64,000 nucleotides of DNA from Onchidella celtica. Its lineage: Eukaryota; Mollusca; Gastropoda; Systellommatophora; Onchidiidae. The stretch covers positions 15,508,802 to 15,572,801 of the forward strand of contig OZ007576.1 in assembly GCA_963931925.1 (NCBI GenBank), written 5' to 3'. The translations under genes and the position numbers were made by a program. Shown here piece after piece: positions 1-22,600 of the stretch (within the stretch, counting starts at the first letter, position 1; the number at the start of each line of letters is the position of its first letter). Under the pieces are notes generated by a model. That model searched no databases. It saw only the letters and a program-made list of their open reading frames with translations, and was not told where the DNA came from.

Positions 1-45
1 CAAAAAATAAAAAATAAGAAAAAGTCGTACATCACACAGATCTGC

Positions 46-210
46 ATTAGGAACATAATAATAATAATGGATGGCATTTATATAGCGCATATCCATTGCC
101 ATTTGAAATGCCCTATGCGCTTTACAGAAGCTCTCTCACTCACTCTTTCTTTCTCTCACCCTCTCTCTCTCTCACTCTCTCTACCTCTCTCTATCTCTCT
201 CTATCTCAGA
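46..210. repeat. ATA-tailed dispersed repeat plus (CT)n microsatellite
   Basis: A run of ATA triplets leads into a short unique body containing TATATAGCGC and GCGCTTTACAGA. An impure CT-rich microsatellite follows, from about 131 to 210. The body resembles short dispersed repeats common in marine invertebrate genomes, but this is from memory and I cannot name the family. It lies in the presumed downstream intron of the DHX37 gene. Confidence 0.4.
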
Positions 211-1188
211 GCAAATTGTAACCGCAGCCTGTTAGTCGCAGTTCACAACTCACAACAGTTCACAACTTACAACTTGTATTCTTAAGTATTATAATGATAT
301 TTGAATATCTATTAATATTTATTTAATAATGAATTATAACTTTTTGTTGGTGATATGGTTAAATTTTAATCTTTTAATTTTAATTTCAATTAAAAAAAAT
401 CTGTAAATTCTGAAAGAATTAAAAATGGGAGAAAAAAGGAGCTTTCAAACTTTCTTCATGTAAAAATTAAATGTAAACCGGTAAAACAATTTATGGAAAT
501 GAATATCACAAAACGGCCAACATCATAAAAAATGATAATAAACAGAGGATAATTAAATTTCATCCACAATACAGTTTTTTTTTTATCAAAATGTTCTTCC
601 TCAAAATCTAGAAATTTATTCAAAATTGTAAATCTAGTCTTAATCCTCTCGTGCCCAGAAAAAAAAAAAAAACTGCTTTATCTAGAACTTTGGAAAAATT
701 GCAGAGCTGATTTAGTATAGTTAAATAAATGTATTCATGTTTTTTCACGAAAATTATTTGTAGATAGATCCAAGGTCACTGAAATGTTTTTCCAGGGCTA
801 AAATATTTAATTCAAAGGCAACTTTTACTTAACTGCAAGAAAATGAAAGAAACTGAGAACTGAAGTCAGACATTTCATGCATTGTAATTCTGTGTTCCTT
901 AAATGCAAAGACAATACAAAAATCTACTACTTCAAGGCATATTCCATAGTTTTTTTTGTCAAATGTTTAACTTCAAGTTTTTTTTTTCTGGAATTCTGTG
1001 GCGGTGTGGGAACCCTGTAAATCCGAATGCATGACAAGAGGTAGAGTATTGGGCATCTCAGTCATGATGGCTGACCCTTTTTTTTTTCATAGTGCTTTAT
1101 TCCAAAAGTTATACCTAAAATATAACTCTCACAGATGTAAGTCAAGACAGATAAAAAAAAATGTTTTAGTTGGGCTGAATCAGTTTAC
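211..1188. other. Intronic sequence with no exon seen
   Basis: This AT-rich stretch lies 3' of the last DHX37 exon that I can place. On the minus strand I looked for the next conserved helicase block, the segment after the FNKKT region ending in a GGILVF-like motif. I did not find it, so the next exon is presumably beyond the left edge of the window. Confidence 0.5.
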
Positions 1189-11968
<10,780 letters not shown>

Positions 11969-12330
11969 GATCACTTTTAAACTTTAATGCTAGTTGGTTA
12001 CTCAACAACCACAGAAGTTTAGACAGAACACTTCGTAAATATTCTATTATTCGACATCCACATGTGCAGTTTTGTTTACAATGAAAAATGTCTAGCAGCA
12101 CATTTGTACGATGAAATAATAGCGATCTCGCTCTCTTGTTATTGTGACATGCTGTTCGGAACGGCCACTAACTATTAGGCCAACACCGGAAAAGCATAAA
12201 TATTTACATGAACATGTATTTCTTGTGAAACCTCAAACAAGAACTGACAGACAAGTTATTTCACCTCGAAAGAAATTGAAAGCGGAATACGAGTGATCGG
12301 ATGATTTTACCGTGATGGACTTGTCTTTAA
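11969..12330 (-). promoter_or_regulatory. Presumed DHX37 5' UTR/promoter
   Basis: This is the sequence immediately 5' of the DHX37 start codon. I see no TATA box or clear initiator. The call rests only on position, so the transcription start site is unknown. Confidence 0.3.
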
Positions 12331-12949
12331 TTTTATTGTGTGGCGTCACTTTATGGTGCTAAGAGTACGGAATTCAATCCAGGTAACACAATCAGGCTAT
12401 TCTTACGAATCAAGGGTGAAAAAATAATGTGAAACATACTGTATGTAACTCCAATGATTGTGATAGAGAGAAAGCTGGGGGGGGGGGTATAATTTGAAAG
12501 GACGTAAAAAGAAACAGCGAGAGACACAAGCAAGTAGATTTACCTATTTAATGTGGGCCTTTAAAAATAATACAAGTATGCCTACATGCACATATTTCGG
12601 ACTGTTTACGTGTTGTTGTTGTTGTTGTGGTTGTTGTTGTTTTGGGGTGGGGGGTCTCTGCTCATCTATGACATGGGAGGAAGGTGGATACTGTATGCAG
12701 TGATGGACTCAGGTAAATGTATGTATAATTATACAAATTAATACCGGAACAAAAGTATCAAAAGCATGCCTTACTGTGCGGCCCCAGATGATTTCTAATG
12801 CAGTTCTCAAGATAATATGTCATTGTACTTAATGGGCTACTTTTCCTTCTCGAACTTAATCTCCGAAAATGTCTGAATGTACCTGAACTCAAGTGTTAAT
12901 GGTTTTCTTCGAGACAATCTGTGCAAAGAATTATACACACCCATGAAAC
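12331..12949. other. Intergenic, no gene seen
   Basis: This stretch holds a G-run near 12,477 and an impure GTT repeat at about 12,612-12,642. No splice-compatible coding block was recognised. Confidence 0.5.
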
Positions 12950-13350
12950 TAATTTAAGCAACGCTTGTGTAACATTTCAGTTACGGTACGCCAGAGAGTA
13001 TAGATGTATAGAGAGGTTTCACTATTGGTCGATTTGCACTGCGAAACACGGGCGGCTCTGCGAAACCATTGTTGGCCTGGGGCGGAAAGTAGGTCGCTGC
13101 GGTAAACAATACGGCTTTGTGCATTTCCACGGGGCCTAAGAACTTACAAACGGCTCTAAATAGTTTCAGTCTGCCCCAAAATATGAACAAACCAACATAA
13201 ACAGATATGCACACTATCTTTGGTGAAGGCGGTCTCTTTCAATTCTTCAATTTCTTGTTTACCGCAGCGACCTAGTTTCGCGATTTGTAGGAAGTGAGAT
13301 CTCTCTAGATACATCTATCCTCTCTGAGTACGCTTAAAGCTGTGAATGTG
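12950..13350. repeat. Imperfect inverted repeat (foldback element)
   Basis: AGTAGGTCGCTGCGGTAAAC (about 13,088) is the near-exact reverse complement of the sequence at 13,257-13,278. Further out, AGAGAGTATAGATGTAT (about 12,993) pairs with ATACATCTAT-CCTCTCT (about 13,300-13,325). The arms therefore extend for about 110 bp with interruptions around a central loop, like a foldback or degraded MITE. No target duplication was identified. Confidence 0.6.
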
Positions 13351-13797
13351 ATGAGATCTTTATTCACAGGGGTTTACTTGTTTCTACTATTCTCCTGTCT
13401 GGCTTCTTCCTTGTTTCTTTTTCCCTTCTTAGCCCTAAAAAAAAAAAAGATGTATATGTATTTTTTCAGGCTCTTGTTCAAGTCTTGTAAATCTGCTAGT
13501 TGAACCAGTCCACGGCTGTTTTTTATGTTCCGCGATGGAGCTGGGACGACACAGATAATGTGCGTAGTTTAGTAAATTCGATTCTGGCGAATTTCATCTT
13601 CCACCCCCAAAACTCCTTTCATACGCTTGGCTTTAACGTCGTTTGTTTGTTTGTTGTTCAAATTATACATGTGTATATCCATTTCTCTGCTATAATGCAA
13701 TGCCGAGTGTGTGCTCATGAATATTTGTTGGTTTGGTGGTAGGACTGAGATTTTGTTTCACGAGGGGCATCAAAGAATGTGGAATATAATAACTAAC

Positions 13798-14130
13798 TTA
13801 ACCCTTGCGGTGGTCATGAAAAAAATACATAACTTGGTGACCGGGTCTTATATGACCCGACCCTCATGAAGAGAGAATGGTGATCGGGTCTTATATATGA
13901 CCCGACCCTTATAAAGAGAGAATAGTGATCGAGTCTTACATGACCCGATCCACATGAAGAGAGAATGTTCTAGGACACAAGCATAGCTCAACCCCAGGAC
14001 ACTTTCATCGTAGAAATGTCTCAGTATGTGTGCCAGGACGCTGGCATCGTGGAAATGTCGCAGAAGACTTCTCAGGGCCCCAGCCTGCCTTTATCATGTC
14101 AGCACAATTCACCATTCACGAGACCCTTAA
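13798..14130. repeat. Palindromic GGGTC/GACCC tandem repeats beginning at a TTAA
   Basis: A TTAACCCTTGCGG start at 13,798 is followed by three copies of a unit of about 44 bp, GTGATCGGGTCTTATATGACC then CGACCC and GAAGAGAGAAT (about 13,838-13,965). Each copy contains a self-complementary GGGTC-TTATAT-GACCC core. Two copies of a second unit (AGGAC, then CATCG(T)GGAAATGTC) follow at about 13,994-14,070. The TTAA-CCCTT start suggests a piggyBac-like terminus with subterminal repeats, but a matching right end is uncertain. Confidence 0.45.
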
Positions 14131-14673
14131 CCCTTCCCGGGGTCGTGGGGGCGCTGCATTGCTGAACACTGCAGCATCTGTCTCCACTTCTGACGGTCAT
14201 GGGCGTCAGCACAATGAAGTCATAGAAATACATGTACTTTAAATACCTCAGAATACAAGCATACCTCGGCAGAAGGACGAGAATGGTATCAATATACCAT
14301 AGAAAAAATTCAAATGTCCCAGTGCACAAGTGTTTGAAGCTTAAACTTTCGTAGTAGATCTGCCACTGAATGGGGTGTGGTGGGTGGCACAAAAACAATC
14401 ATGGCAAGTTCGGGCTTACGGTACAGAGGAAATAAAACAGTCTACCGATGATGTGTTATTTTGGAGGAGAGGAGAATGGCACATAGACCCATTCTGATTC
14501 TAACCCCTTCAATTGTTCAAAGCTATGTCATAGACATTCACTATTCTCATGGCCGTACGCTCGTTAAAAGATGGTCGGGAAGGGGTCGGGAAGGGGGCGG
14601 GATGGGGTGGGGGGGATGAAGCCAAGCTTATGAAAAACGTACGTGGAGGCAGGGATGAAAGAGGAAGGGTTAA
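14127..14673. mobile_element. Candidate TTAA-bounded MITE
   Basis: TTAACCCTTCC at 14,127 is matched in inverted orientation by GGAAGGGTTAA ending at 14,673. The inverted repeat is only 11 bp including TTAA, so this is a candidate rather than a firm call. No reading frame of interest lies inside. Confidence 0.35.
14530..14665. repeat. Dispersed repeat copy A
   Basis: The block CATTCACTATTCT, one variable base, ATGGCCGTA, then a G-rich run, AAGCTTA and GGGATGAA also appears in the same order and orientation at 19,378-19,465. Two copies of one unnamed repeat family are therefore present about 4.8 kb apart. Confidence 0.5.
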
Positions 14674-16080
14674 TATTAAAAACAACAACAGCACAAAAGT
14701 GTGCTTCGTGGATGGCCACAAACCAACATTGCATAAAATAATCCCATTTCAAAATTATACACTTTCGCTTTAACTTTTCTTTTCATAACGAAAGTAGACT
14801 CATCCTTTTTTTTTTTATATTCATTTTGTCCCTTGAAATAACGAGGTATTGTCGGTGTATTAACAACGTGTCTGTTGTAAGCGATTTTCACTTTTCAAAA
14901 AATTCCATACGCATTCGTTTTTACGACGAGTTCTGATGTCTGAATATCGCCATTAAAAACGAAACTCATTTTAAATCTATTTGATTATGTTCTAATGTTT
15001 CCTGTTTGGAAATGCTTTCCTCAGATCATGACAAAATTATGAAGATAATGATTTGGATCCAGCGTTTGGAAGTGTTTTTCTCATTTCCTGAAGAAATTGT
15101 GAAGAAATATTTCAGGTTGGATGCAAAAGTTTTTTAGTGAAAATATTGTGATTTCATTTCTGCGGATGTAAAGTTGAGGTATAGCCGAGTGTGTCTATTG
15201 TGTTTTTGAAATTCGTTTGTGGATTACTGAATTGTTACGCTGTGGATTATTTGAACTTGAAGGTGATGGACTACTAAAGGTAAGATTTGTTACTTTAAAC
15301 TTGTGGAAGGAGAGTACCATTGAATTACCGGTACACAACTTTAGTCGGGCACATTATTTCATGTCATAAGTGCTAATCGATGAGCAGCGCATTTACTATA
15401 AAAATATTCATCTAGAGGACTAAGTCGCACCAGGGGGGGGGGGGGGGAGCGGAGCCCCCTGTGACTCCCTGCTCACAGCCGGTTCTAAAGTGGCGTCCTT
15501 GAAATATCTTTATTGTGTGAGTCTGTGTCTCAAGGAACTCCTCCAGGAGTGTTTAATACTATCTTTTTGTTTTGCTATATTTCAAATGTCTATATCTGCT
15601 TGTCTGTTGAGTCTTCGGGAACATTCCATACGTCCCCCAGGGTCCTGCGAATGTAGACACATCATCTTAATCTTATTACTATTTTTGTGATCCATTGCGT
15701 TATTATCATCGTCCACGATCGAAACTGCCCCCGACCCGATAATTACACCCAGGGTCTCTGCCCAGCATTTGTGTGTGTGTGTGTGGGGGGGGCTCTCTAT
15801 TTCAGACTGACAGCTGACAGCAAACCCCAACTCTCTCTCTCTCTCGCTACTTATTTATCTATCTGTCTGTCTGTTTGTTTGTCTTCCTGCTTGCCTACCG
15901 ATCCATTTGAGTATCTATCTATGATTCTGTCTATAGATCTATTCCTTACACCATAAAGTACAGCCAGTATTGTTTTGATCACACCAGTTTGCAAGTGATC
16001 GCTGTCCTCTTTTCGGAAAACTTGAGTTCAAGACGTCAGTGAACTTCAGATGAGGCGTCTCCTATTGATTTATGTTGAGC
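14674..16080. other. Intergenic, simple repeats only
   Basis: A long G-run lies at about 15,434-15,448, a (GT)n at 15,770-15,785 and a (CT)n/(CTGT)n tract at 15,830-15,890. Only weak open frames were seen and no conserved protein block was recognised. Confidence 0.5.
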
Positions 16081-18675
16081 TTAACCTTTTCCGTACGTCC
16101 TGGTAAGAAATGTTCCCACAGCCCTCTTTAAAATTCAATATAAAATATACCATTGACAGCACGGTACTGAAACTCCATGTATTCTTCAAGTTTCATCAGA
16201 GGATTCGCCTGATGCTATAAAATTGAATGTTTGTTTGTTTTAGCGGGTTTTGTTTACGCTTACTTTTCAGTACCCCGTACGGCGTGGGAACAAAAATTAC
16301 CAGACTAACAAAGAAGAGATTTACTAAATCCAACGCGTCCGTACGTCGTGGTAATAAATGTTCCCATGCGACAGATACTGTAAAGAGTGAAACAATCGCG
16401 TCGTCGTCATCAGGTTTCTATGGGGGACACAAGTTGAAGACATGACTCCACTGTCCCATCCACAAAACCCCTCATGAAACGCAAGCAATAATGGTTTTTG
16501 AGGAGATCAAATATCAGTGGTATGTGTAATATGTGGCGATGAGAACAAAGGATCGGACGACTAAGCCTCTCATTCTTTGTTGTAAAAAAAAACAAACCGA
16601 GTCATCTTTATGGGCGATTTCCAGGACCATCCTCAATATCGACTGGGCAACATTCTGGTAATGCTGCTGTGTTTAGTTTTTGATTTGGGACTTAGTTTTA
16701 TACGGACACTACCTATAGAAATGTCTGTAATGTGAACAGATGATTATTTCTCATTTGTATTGTTTAATTTTATGGCCCCTTTATGTAACAAAATATGCAA
16801 ATCTCTTTATTTTATGTATTATTTCCCCCTCTTTAAATATAAGGTAATCGAAATCGACCACGTATGAACTTGAAGTTTTCATTTCTGTTCCGACGGAAAG
16901 TGTAGGCCTATTGTTTGATAAAACACCGTATGTAAATCCTGTATTTTCCAAGGTTTTGACGGAACAGTTAGAAAATTATGGCTAAAGCTATTTATAGAGC
17001 GCTGTCGGTAGTGAGTGCAGCTTTCGCCCGCACGACCAAATGAGTGTTGAAGAACTGACTTGAATGTGAAGCATACTAAATGCACAGAATTAACTGGCGA
17101 GTAGGACAGTGAGTGGCACATAGTGACGAAAATATGCAGTGCTGACAAGATGGTCATAAAAGTTGATAGAGCTTCAGTCAGTGCTACTCAATCTGCGAAG
17201 GAACAACATGTGACACGCATGTGAGGCTGTTGAGCTGAAGATTACATGATGAAGAAATCGGGAAATTCTTTCACTATCACACATTTTGAGGCCTGTCATT
17301 GGAAAGGGCAAGTCATTCCAATGGTCCTCGCGTCAAACATTTTGTCATGTTTCCTACTCAGTTCTGAAAAGCCTGAAGAACAGTTTCCTCAACCATAGCT
17401 CAAGGGTTGAACGCTCAGCGCGTGGACAACGACAGGGATGTTATTTACTGCTCATTATTTTAATTTTTATGTAAGCCTATTTGTTCCCAAAATATCCCCT
17501 GTAATCATCAGCACCCAAATCAGAAACGTTTGCATTTCTGGGAATCATTGCACTTCGTTTTAACCATTTGACGCTTTCCGTATCTATAAAGTGATTGTCT
17601 TACTCATGGACCACACGGCCCCTTCACCGCCGTTGAAGTTCATTTTGTTCAATTTATTTATATATATGAGGATCGGAATATGACAAACTGACATTGATTC
17701 ATGTTCTTATCCTTCTCATTGTCGCTCTCGCCTTGTCTTCCAATGTGGTAGGGTTTGATGAGGCAGTGTTAAGTGTTATAGAAATATTGGACCCACAGTA
17801 TGTCTGACTCACTCAGTCCTTGCCCTCAAAAGACTGTTTACCGCATTATGGTTATACTGTGTTTTCTCAGACTTTACTTTTTGGGTGGCACCGTAATAGT
17901 GTCGTTGAACTGACCTTGACTCATTGTTGCAGCCCGTAACTAGAGGTGAAAAAAAAATAATGTGGCTTTCTTACTGTGCTGTGCTCATGAGCAAATGACA
18001 ACGGTAGGTCTCATCCCACAACATAATTTCGAACTAAATAATACAATACTTAGCAATTTGTTACAACAAAAAAATTAAAAACAATTAGGACAGGATGAGG
18101 GGAGGGTATAATAAGATAGTATATATAATGTATTGAAAAATAAGCATCTCCGAGGCTTTTCCTGTACTGGCAGAAAGCTGCCTTAGATAATAAAACTTGC
18201 CTGATTGTGAAGGTGGGGTGGGGGGCATTACGGAACATCGTTTGAAATTCACGGGAGTATAATCATCTTTTTGTAATTACATACTAAAATTACACACCTT
18301 GTTTCCATTCAGGTAGAAACCGAAAGAAAACTATAGGCGAGCATCTTATTCTAGCGCCCTGGCTAAGAATCACGGTGATGCACATTATTATTACATGTAT
18401 ATAAATTTACAGAATAAACATTCCACATAACGTTCTTTTGACAAAAAGTGGTCTCCCGAGTCCCCATGCAAACTGCATTGGATAGTATTTGTGATCACGA
18501 GGGACAGACCGACTGAAAACGTGTTATTCTACACTTGTCTCAGTATGGTAACAATTGTTCCCAGGACGTACGCATAGGCATAACCTGCAATTTTCTCTAT
18601 ACGGGACAGTGTGGTAAAAAAATTTACCACGACGTACGGACCGCAGGGAAAATAGCGACGTACGGAAAAGGTTAA
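16081..18675. mobile_element. 2.6 kb piggyBac-like non-autonomous element
   Basis: TTAACCTTTTCCGTACGTC at 16,081 is repeated exactly in inverted orientation at the right end (GACGTACGGAAAAGGTTAA, ending 18,675). This gives TTAA target sites and perfect inverted repeats, the hallmark of piggyBac-type transposition. Subterminal copies of a CGTACG-TGGTAA-ATGTTCCCA motif occur near both ends (about 16,090, 16,275, 16,336, 18,545 and 18,607). Such arrays usually bind the transposase. No piggyBac transposase frame was recognised inside, so it probably depends on an element elsewhere. Confidence 0.8.
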
Positions 18676-21600
18676 GTAATTACACGTAATAATCTAGATT
18701 TTTTATAATTTTCATTATGTCTTGTTCAGTGGGGACACATAATAAGGGGTGCCACATAGGGGTTTGCCCCGGAGGCAAAACTCCTAGGGGTGCAAAATTT
18801 CAAAAGAAAAAGAAAATAAATTAGAAATAATACATGCAACTTTTTTTTTAAAAACGCGCCCGCCCCCACAGAATATCTCCCAAAGTTCGAACATTCTACA
18901 GTTTTTCAACATGTCGGGGCAAATAAACTTTGCTCTATCAGCCCTCGGGGTCAGGGGGCGCAATACTTGCCTTGCGCCAGGCGCTGGCAACCCAGGCTAC
19001 ATCAGTGGACTTGTAGTTGTACAGAAGAGCTCAAACTTTGAAGTAAAAATTCTCAAAATTGGAGACCATGGAGATTGAGCACTTGTGTATCTTGCGGTGA
19101 CGATTTCTCAATAGAAGTTAGAACACCGATTTTTCCTGTATCAATAAAGTATGTGGACACTGGAAGGGTCTTTGGGGATGGGGGTGGGGGGGGGGGTATG
19201 ACCCTAGCAAATGAAATGCCTACGCCTGTATAGGAGAGAAAGGGTTTCTGGGTAGCATTATGTGTGTTTGTCAGCAAACTGAGTTCTTGAATTACATGTG
19301 TGTATAAATTCAGTTGTTCAGGACGTAACAGTTCGGGCAAAATGGCACTGACGCTTTCGAACAGCAAGGACTTATCATGGGCATTCACTATTCTAATGGC
19401 CGTATGCTCGTACAGGAAAGGGGGGGGGACAAGTGAAAAGCTTACATGGTAAGGTGGGATGAATATATACATGTAATTATATTATGTAAGACAAAACCCT
19501 ACGCAATTTGTTGAAGGTCTGTGTCTGAGTGTATATAATATATATTATATTTTGATAGGCCTACTTGGCATACATTAGCATAATGAATTTTAGGAAGAGT
19601 AAGAAAAATTCCAGAACTCCTAACTCAGTAAGTCAAATATATGCAAAATGGCAGCTGTTTAAAATTGGGTCGGGTCATATCAACCGATCACCACCTAAGC
19701 CTAGCATAATGGTTTGCACCAAATCTTTGTTAACTTTGTACGGTATGTTTCTTAAAATCACGGGGCTATTCCAATACATGTGCATGCATTTCCAGTGCTT
19801 TTCCAATTCCATGGCCTTTTCTCAATTTTTTAAATTTCAGGGTTTTCCAGAGATCTGAGTTTGAGTTTGGATTTTACAAGGTAACGGCCACTTTGCGCCC
19901 TTCACGGTCTATGTGGGCACACTTTCTTTATTTTTATTTTATACTGTATTTCGTATTCGGAGCTGTCAAGTTTTACATAGAATTAAATATACTACTATAT
20001 CATGTACATTCATAATTTTAACACATTGGTAAAACTAAAATTCTTTAAAAAAAAAAGTTGTTTTGTAATGTAGAGATCTGGAAAAAATTTTGTAAACGAG
20101 TATAAAAGTTACATGTATTAAATCAAGCTGTAGATCTTAGCCTCTCTCAGAAAGGGCAGGATGCGTTGCGGGTCCACGTCAGAAAATAATTCCCTCATGG
20201 ATCCACAGACATAGTAGTTAGTACTTTCTTAGGATATGCATGAAGTCGACACACTCAGTTAAAATGTTTTGTTGATAGTTGGCAATTGCATGCCACACAA
20301 TCGGGGGGGGGGGGAGGGGGGTCTCTCTCCCCCCCTCAGTAAAACACGGTGCGTGAGGTGAGCATGACCCAGAGATCCTTGGAGTTCCATTGCCAAGGCT
20401 ACGTAGAAACCCTGAATTCCACCCATAGCCAAAGCGGAGGTGAAGCAGGTTTAAAATTTGTTCATGTTATTATAAGTTATACATGTAAATTGTCAAGGTA
20501 TCTGTCCGCATGAGCTGACAATGACCTGACATTTCCTTCCATACAATCACAGTCTTTTAGGGGATTCATTCTTTCCCAAAGATTCTATGATGAGAACTAG
20601 GAAGTGTCCCAGATGCCTTGTGCATCTGAGACATTCATTTTCTGCCAGATTAGTACCACATGAGTAGTAAGGTAGACTTATCAGACTTTATCAGCTTGGG
20701 CAGATGTGGCTTGGCAGAGTTGTGTAATGCACATTGTACAATGTAGGCCTAATCAGACTATTATAAATTAATGCAGTGTTTTTATGTTGTATTACATGCA
20801 TTGCTTGTGCAGATGCACGTGTAATATACATGTAATTTGTGAATAAATTTTCTACATGTAGTGAGGTTCAATCTATACGTGCATATTTTAATATAAATTT
20901 GAATATTTGACTTTGTAAACTTGTACATAACATCCAATGTCATAGAACAGTCCACTTCTCCGTGGGTTCCGTGTGTATTTCCCGCGAGCACGAACCCTTT
21001 CCATTTTTTTTCAGTTTTTGCTTAGTACATGTAATTTTTTTTATTTCATCACTACATCCATATACCGGTAATGTTGTGTTAGGCCCCCGATCTGGTTGAT
21101 TTTCGATGTCATTCATGAATTATGACAATTATGTTGGGCAGTTTGTTAACTTGGTAAAACTAGTAAAACTAGTAAAAGTACTTAAGTAGTCTGATTTTTT
21201 TGTTGTTGTTGTAATTTATTTCGTTTGAATTCATTTTGATAGTGGCGGCATGTGAATAAAATTTGTTCCAAAGCCATGATGAAGTGATGAACACTCCAAT
21301 TTACTCCAAAGAAATTGCATAGATCCGTGAAGCTAGCTTTCATGCCACATTATTCTCAGATTAAATTCCCCTGTGCTTGATTTTCAGTATCACATACATA
21401 TCATTAGTTGTTGCTGTTGTTTTTATTCATTAATTTGGATAGTTTTCAAATCCAGTTCCCTGCAACTTGATTGATAAGACAGTGCATCAAAATCACTTTC
21501 ATTTACATGTATTTTTGACTTTATTAACGTCGCCTACATCTGTAGGTTTCTTGCTGTCATTTCAGCATAGGGGTTATTTTAGCACAGACGTCATCCCTTT

Positions 21601-22600
21601 TCTATCCAGTGACACCCCATAATGCCAGTGCTACTTGGGTGATGACGCGATGCGTTATATGTATTGTTAAGCTTGCTGTTTGCCTGTCAGAAAGAGTTAT
21701 TCGATATAATGTTACCAACATTCGAAGGACCACAATATAGCCTACATACATGTACAAGCAAATCATCACTTAGTAAAATTTGATTTTGACTCCTCATGAA
21801 TTCATTTGCTGCCGCCTTTTGAGTCAAACTGTGCAATACAATGTATCGAGAAATAATACAGGAAGTACAACGTGGGATTTCATGATGAGTAAATTGGGGA
21901 TATTGCTATCGACCAGAGAAATCAGAGGCAGGATATGACAGAGTTCATAGCCAACTGTAATGTAACTTCAACTCAAGCTTTATTCAAGGTTCTGCAACTC
22001 CAACTTTCTACATGTAGTCTATTCTAAATTTGTAAACTGATGGTTACTGACTGGTGTTATGGACTGGAGTGCCTAAAGATATAATACAATCTATGTAGGC
22101 CTACATATATTACGTATACAATGTAATGTAATACTAATAATAAATATTGTGCGTGTGGAACTTTTGGAGTGTCTTCCACTTGGCTGGTTTTACAGCTTTA
22201 TTGTGTTGTTCTGGTTCTGTTTCAAGAAAATGAGTCTGAATTAATAGGCTGGCTAAATTCTGCAACTCCAGCTTTCTACATGTGCAATGTATTAATTATA
22301 GTGTATAATCATGAACTGTGAATTAGTGGTTACTGGTCTTGTATGTACCGGTATTTTGTACATTGTGTGGGTGGAAAGATATGCTTTCTACTGACAAAGA
22401 CATTGATTTTATTGTTCTGTTGTGTAGCTCATTCTTCCAGACTACATGTATGGTTATAGTATTAATTTAGGCTGAGATGCATGAGACTGATTCGCAGTTC
22501 TGTTGACCAAAGTAACCACTCTAAAGCATAATAATGCGCATACACAGAACATACACATGTACTCACTCAGATGAACTTATAACTTCTCTCATTAAAAAAT
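18676..22600. other. Gene-poor AT-rich region with TACATGTA clusters
   Basis: No gene was recognised apart from dispersed repeat copy B at 19,378. A G-rich tract followed by CTCTCTCCCCC lies at 20,302-20,337. The palindrome TACATGTA occurs about nine times between 20,100 and 22,450. The open frames here are short and without family resemblance. Confidence 0.5.
19378..19465. repeat. Dispersed repeat copy B
   Basis: This is the second copy of the CATTCACTATTCT / ATGGCCGTA / G-run / AAGCTTA / GGGATGAA repeat seen at 14,530. It is shorter between the blocks. A 139-codon antisense open frame spans it, but I find no protein-family support for that frame. Confidence 0.45.

Noticed and set aside
15180-15281. 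Possible non-coding first exon ending in CTAAAG|GTAAGA
   Set aside because: A good donor consensus alone, with no coding exon found downstream, is not enough support.
19053-19472. 139-codon minus-strand frame
   Set aside because: Contains a proline run from a G-tract and a dispersed repeat; no domain or splice support.
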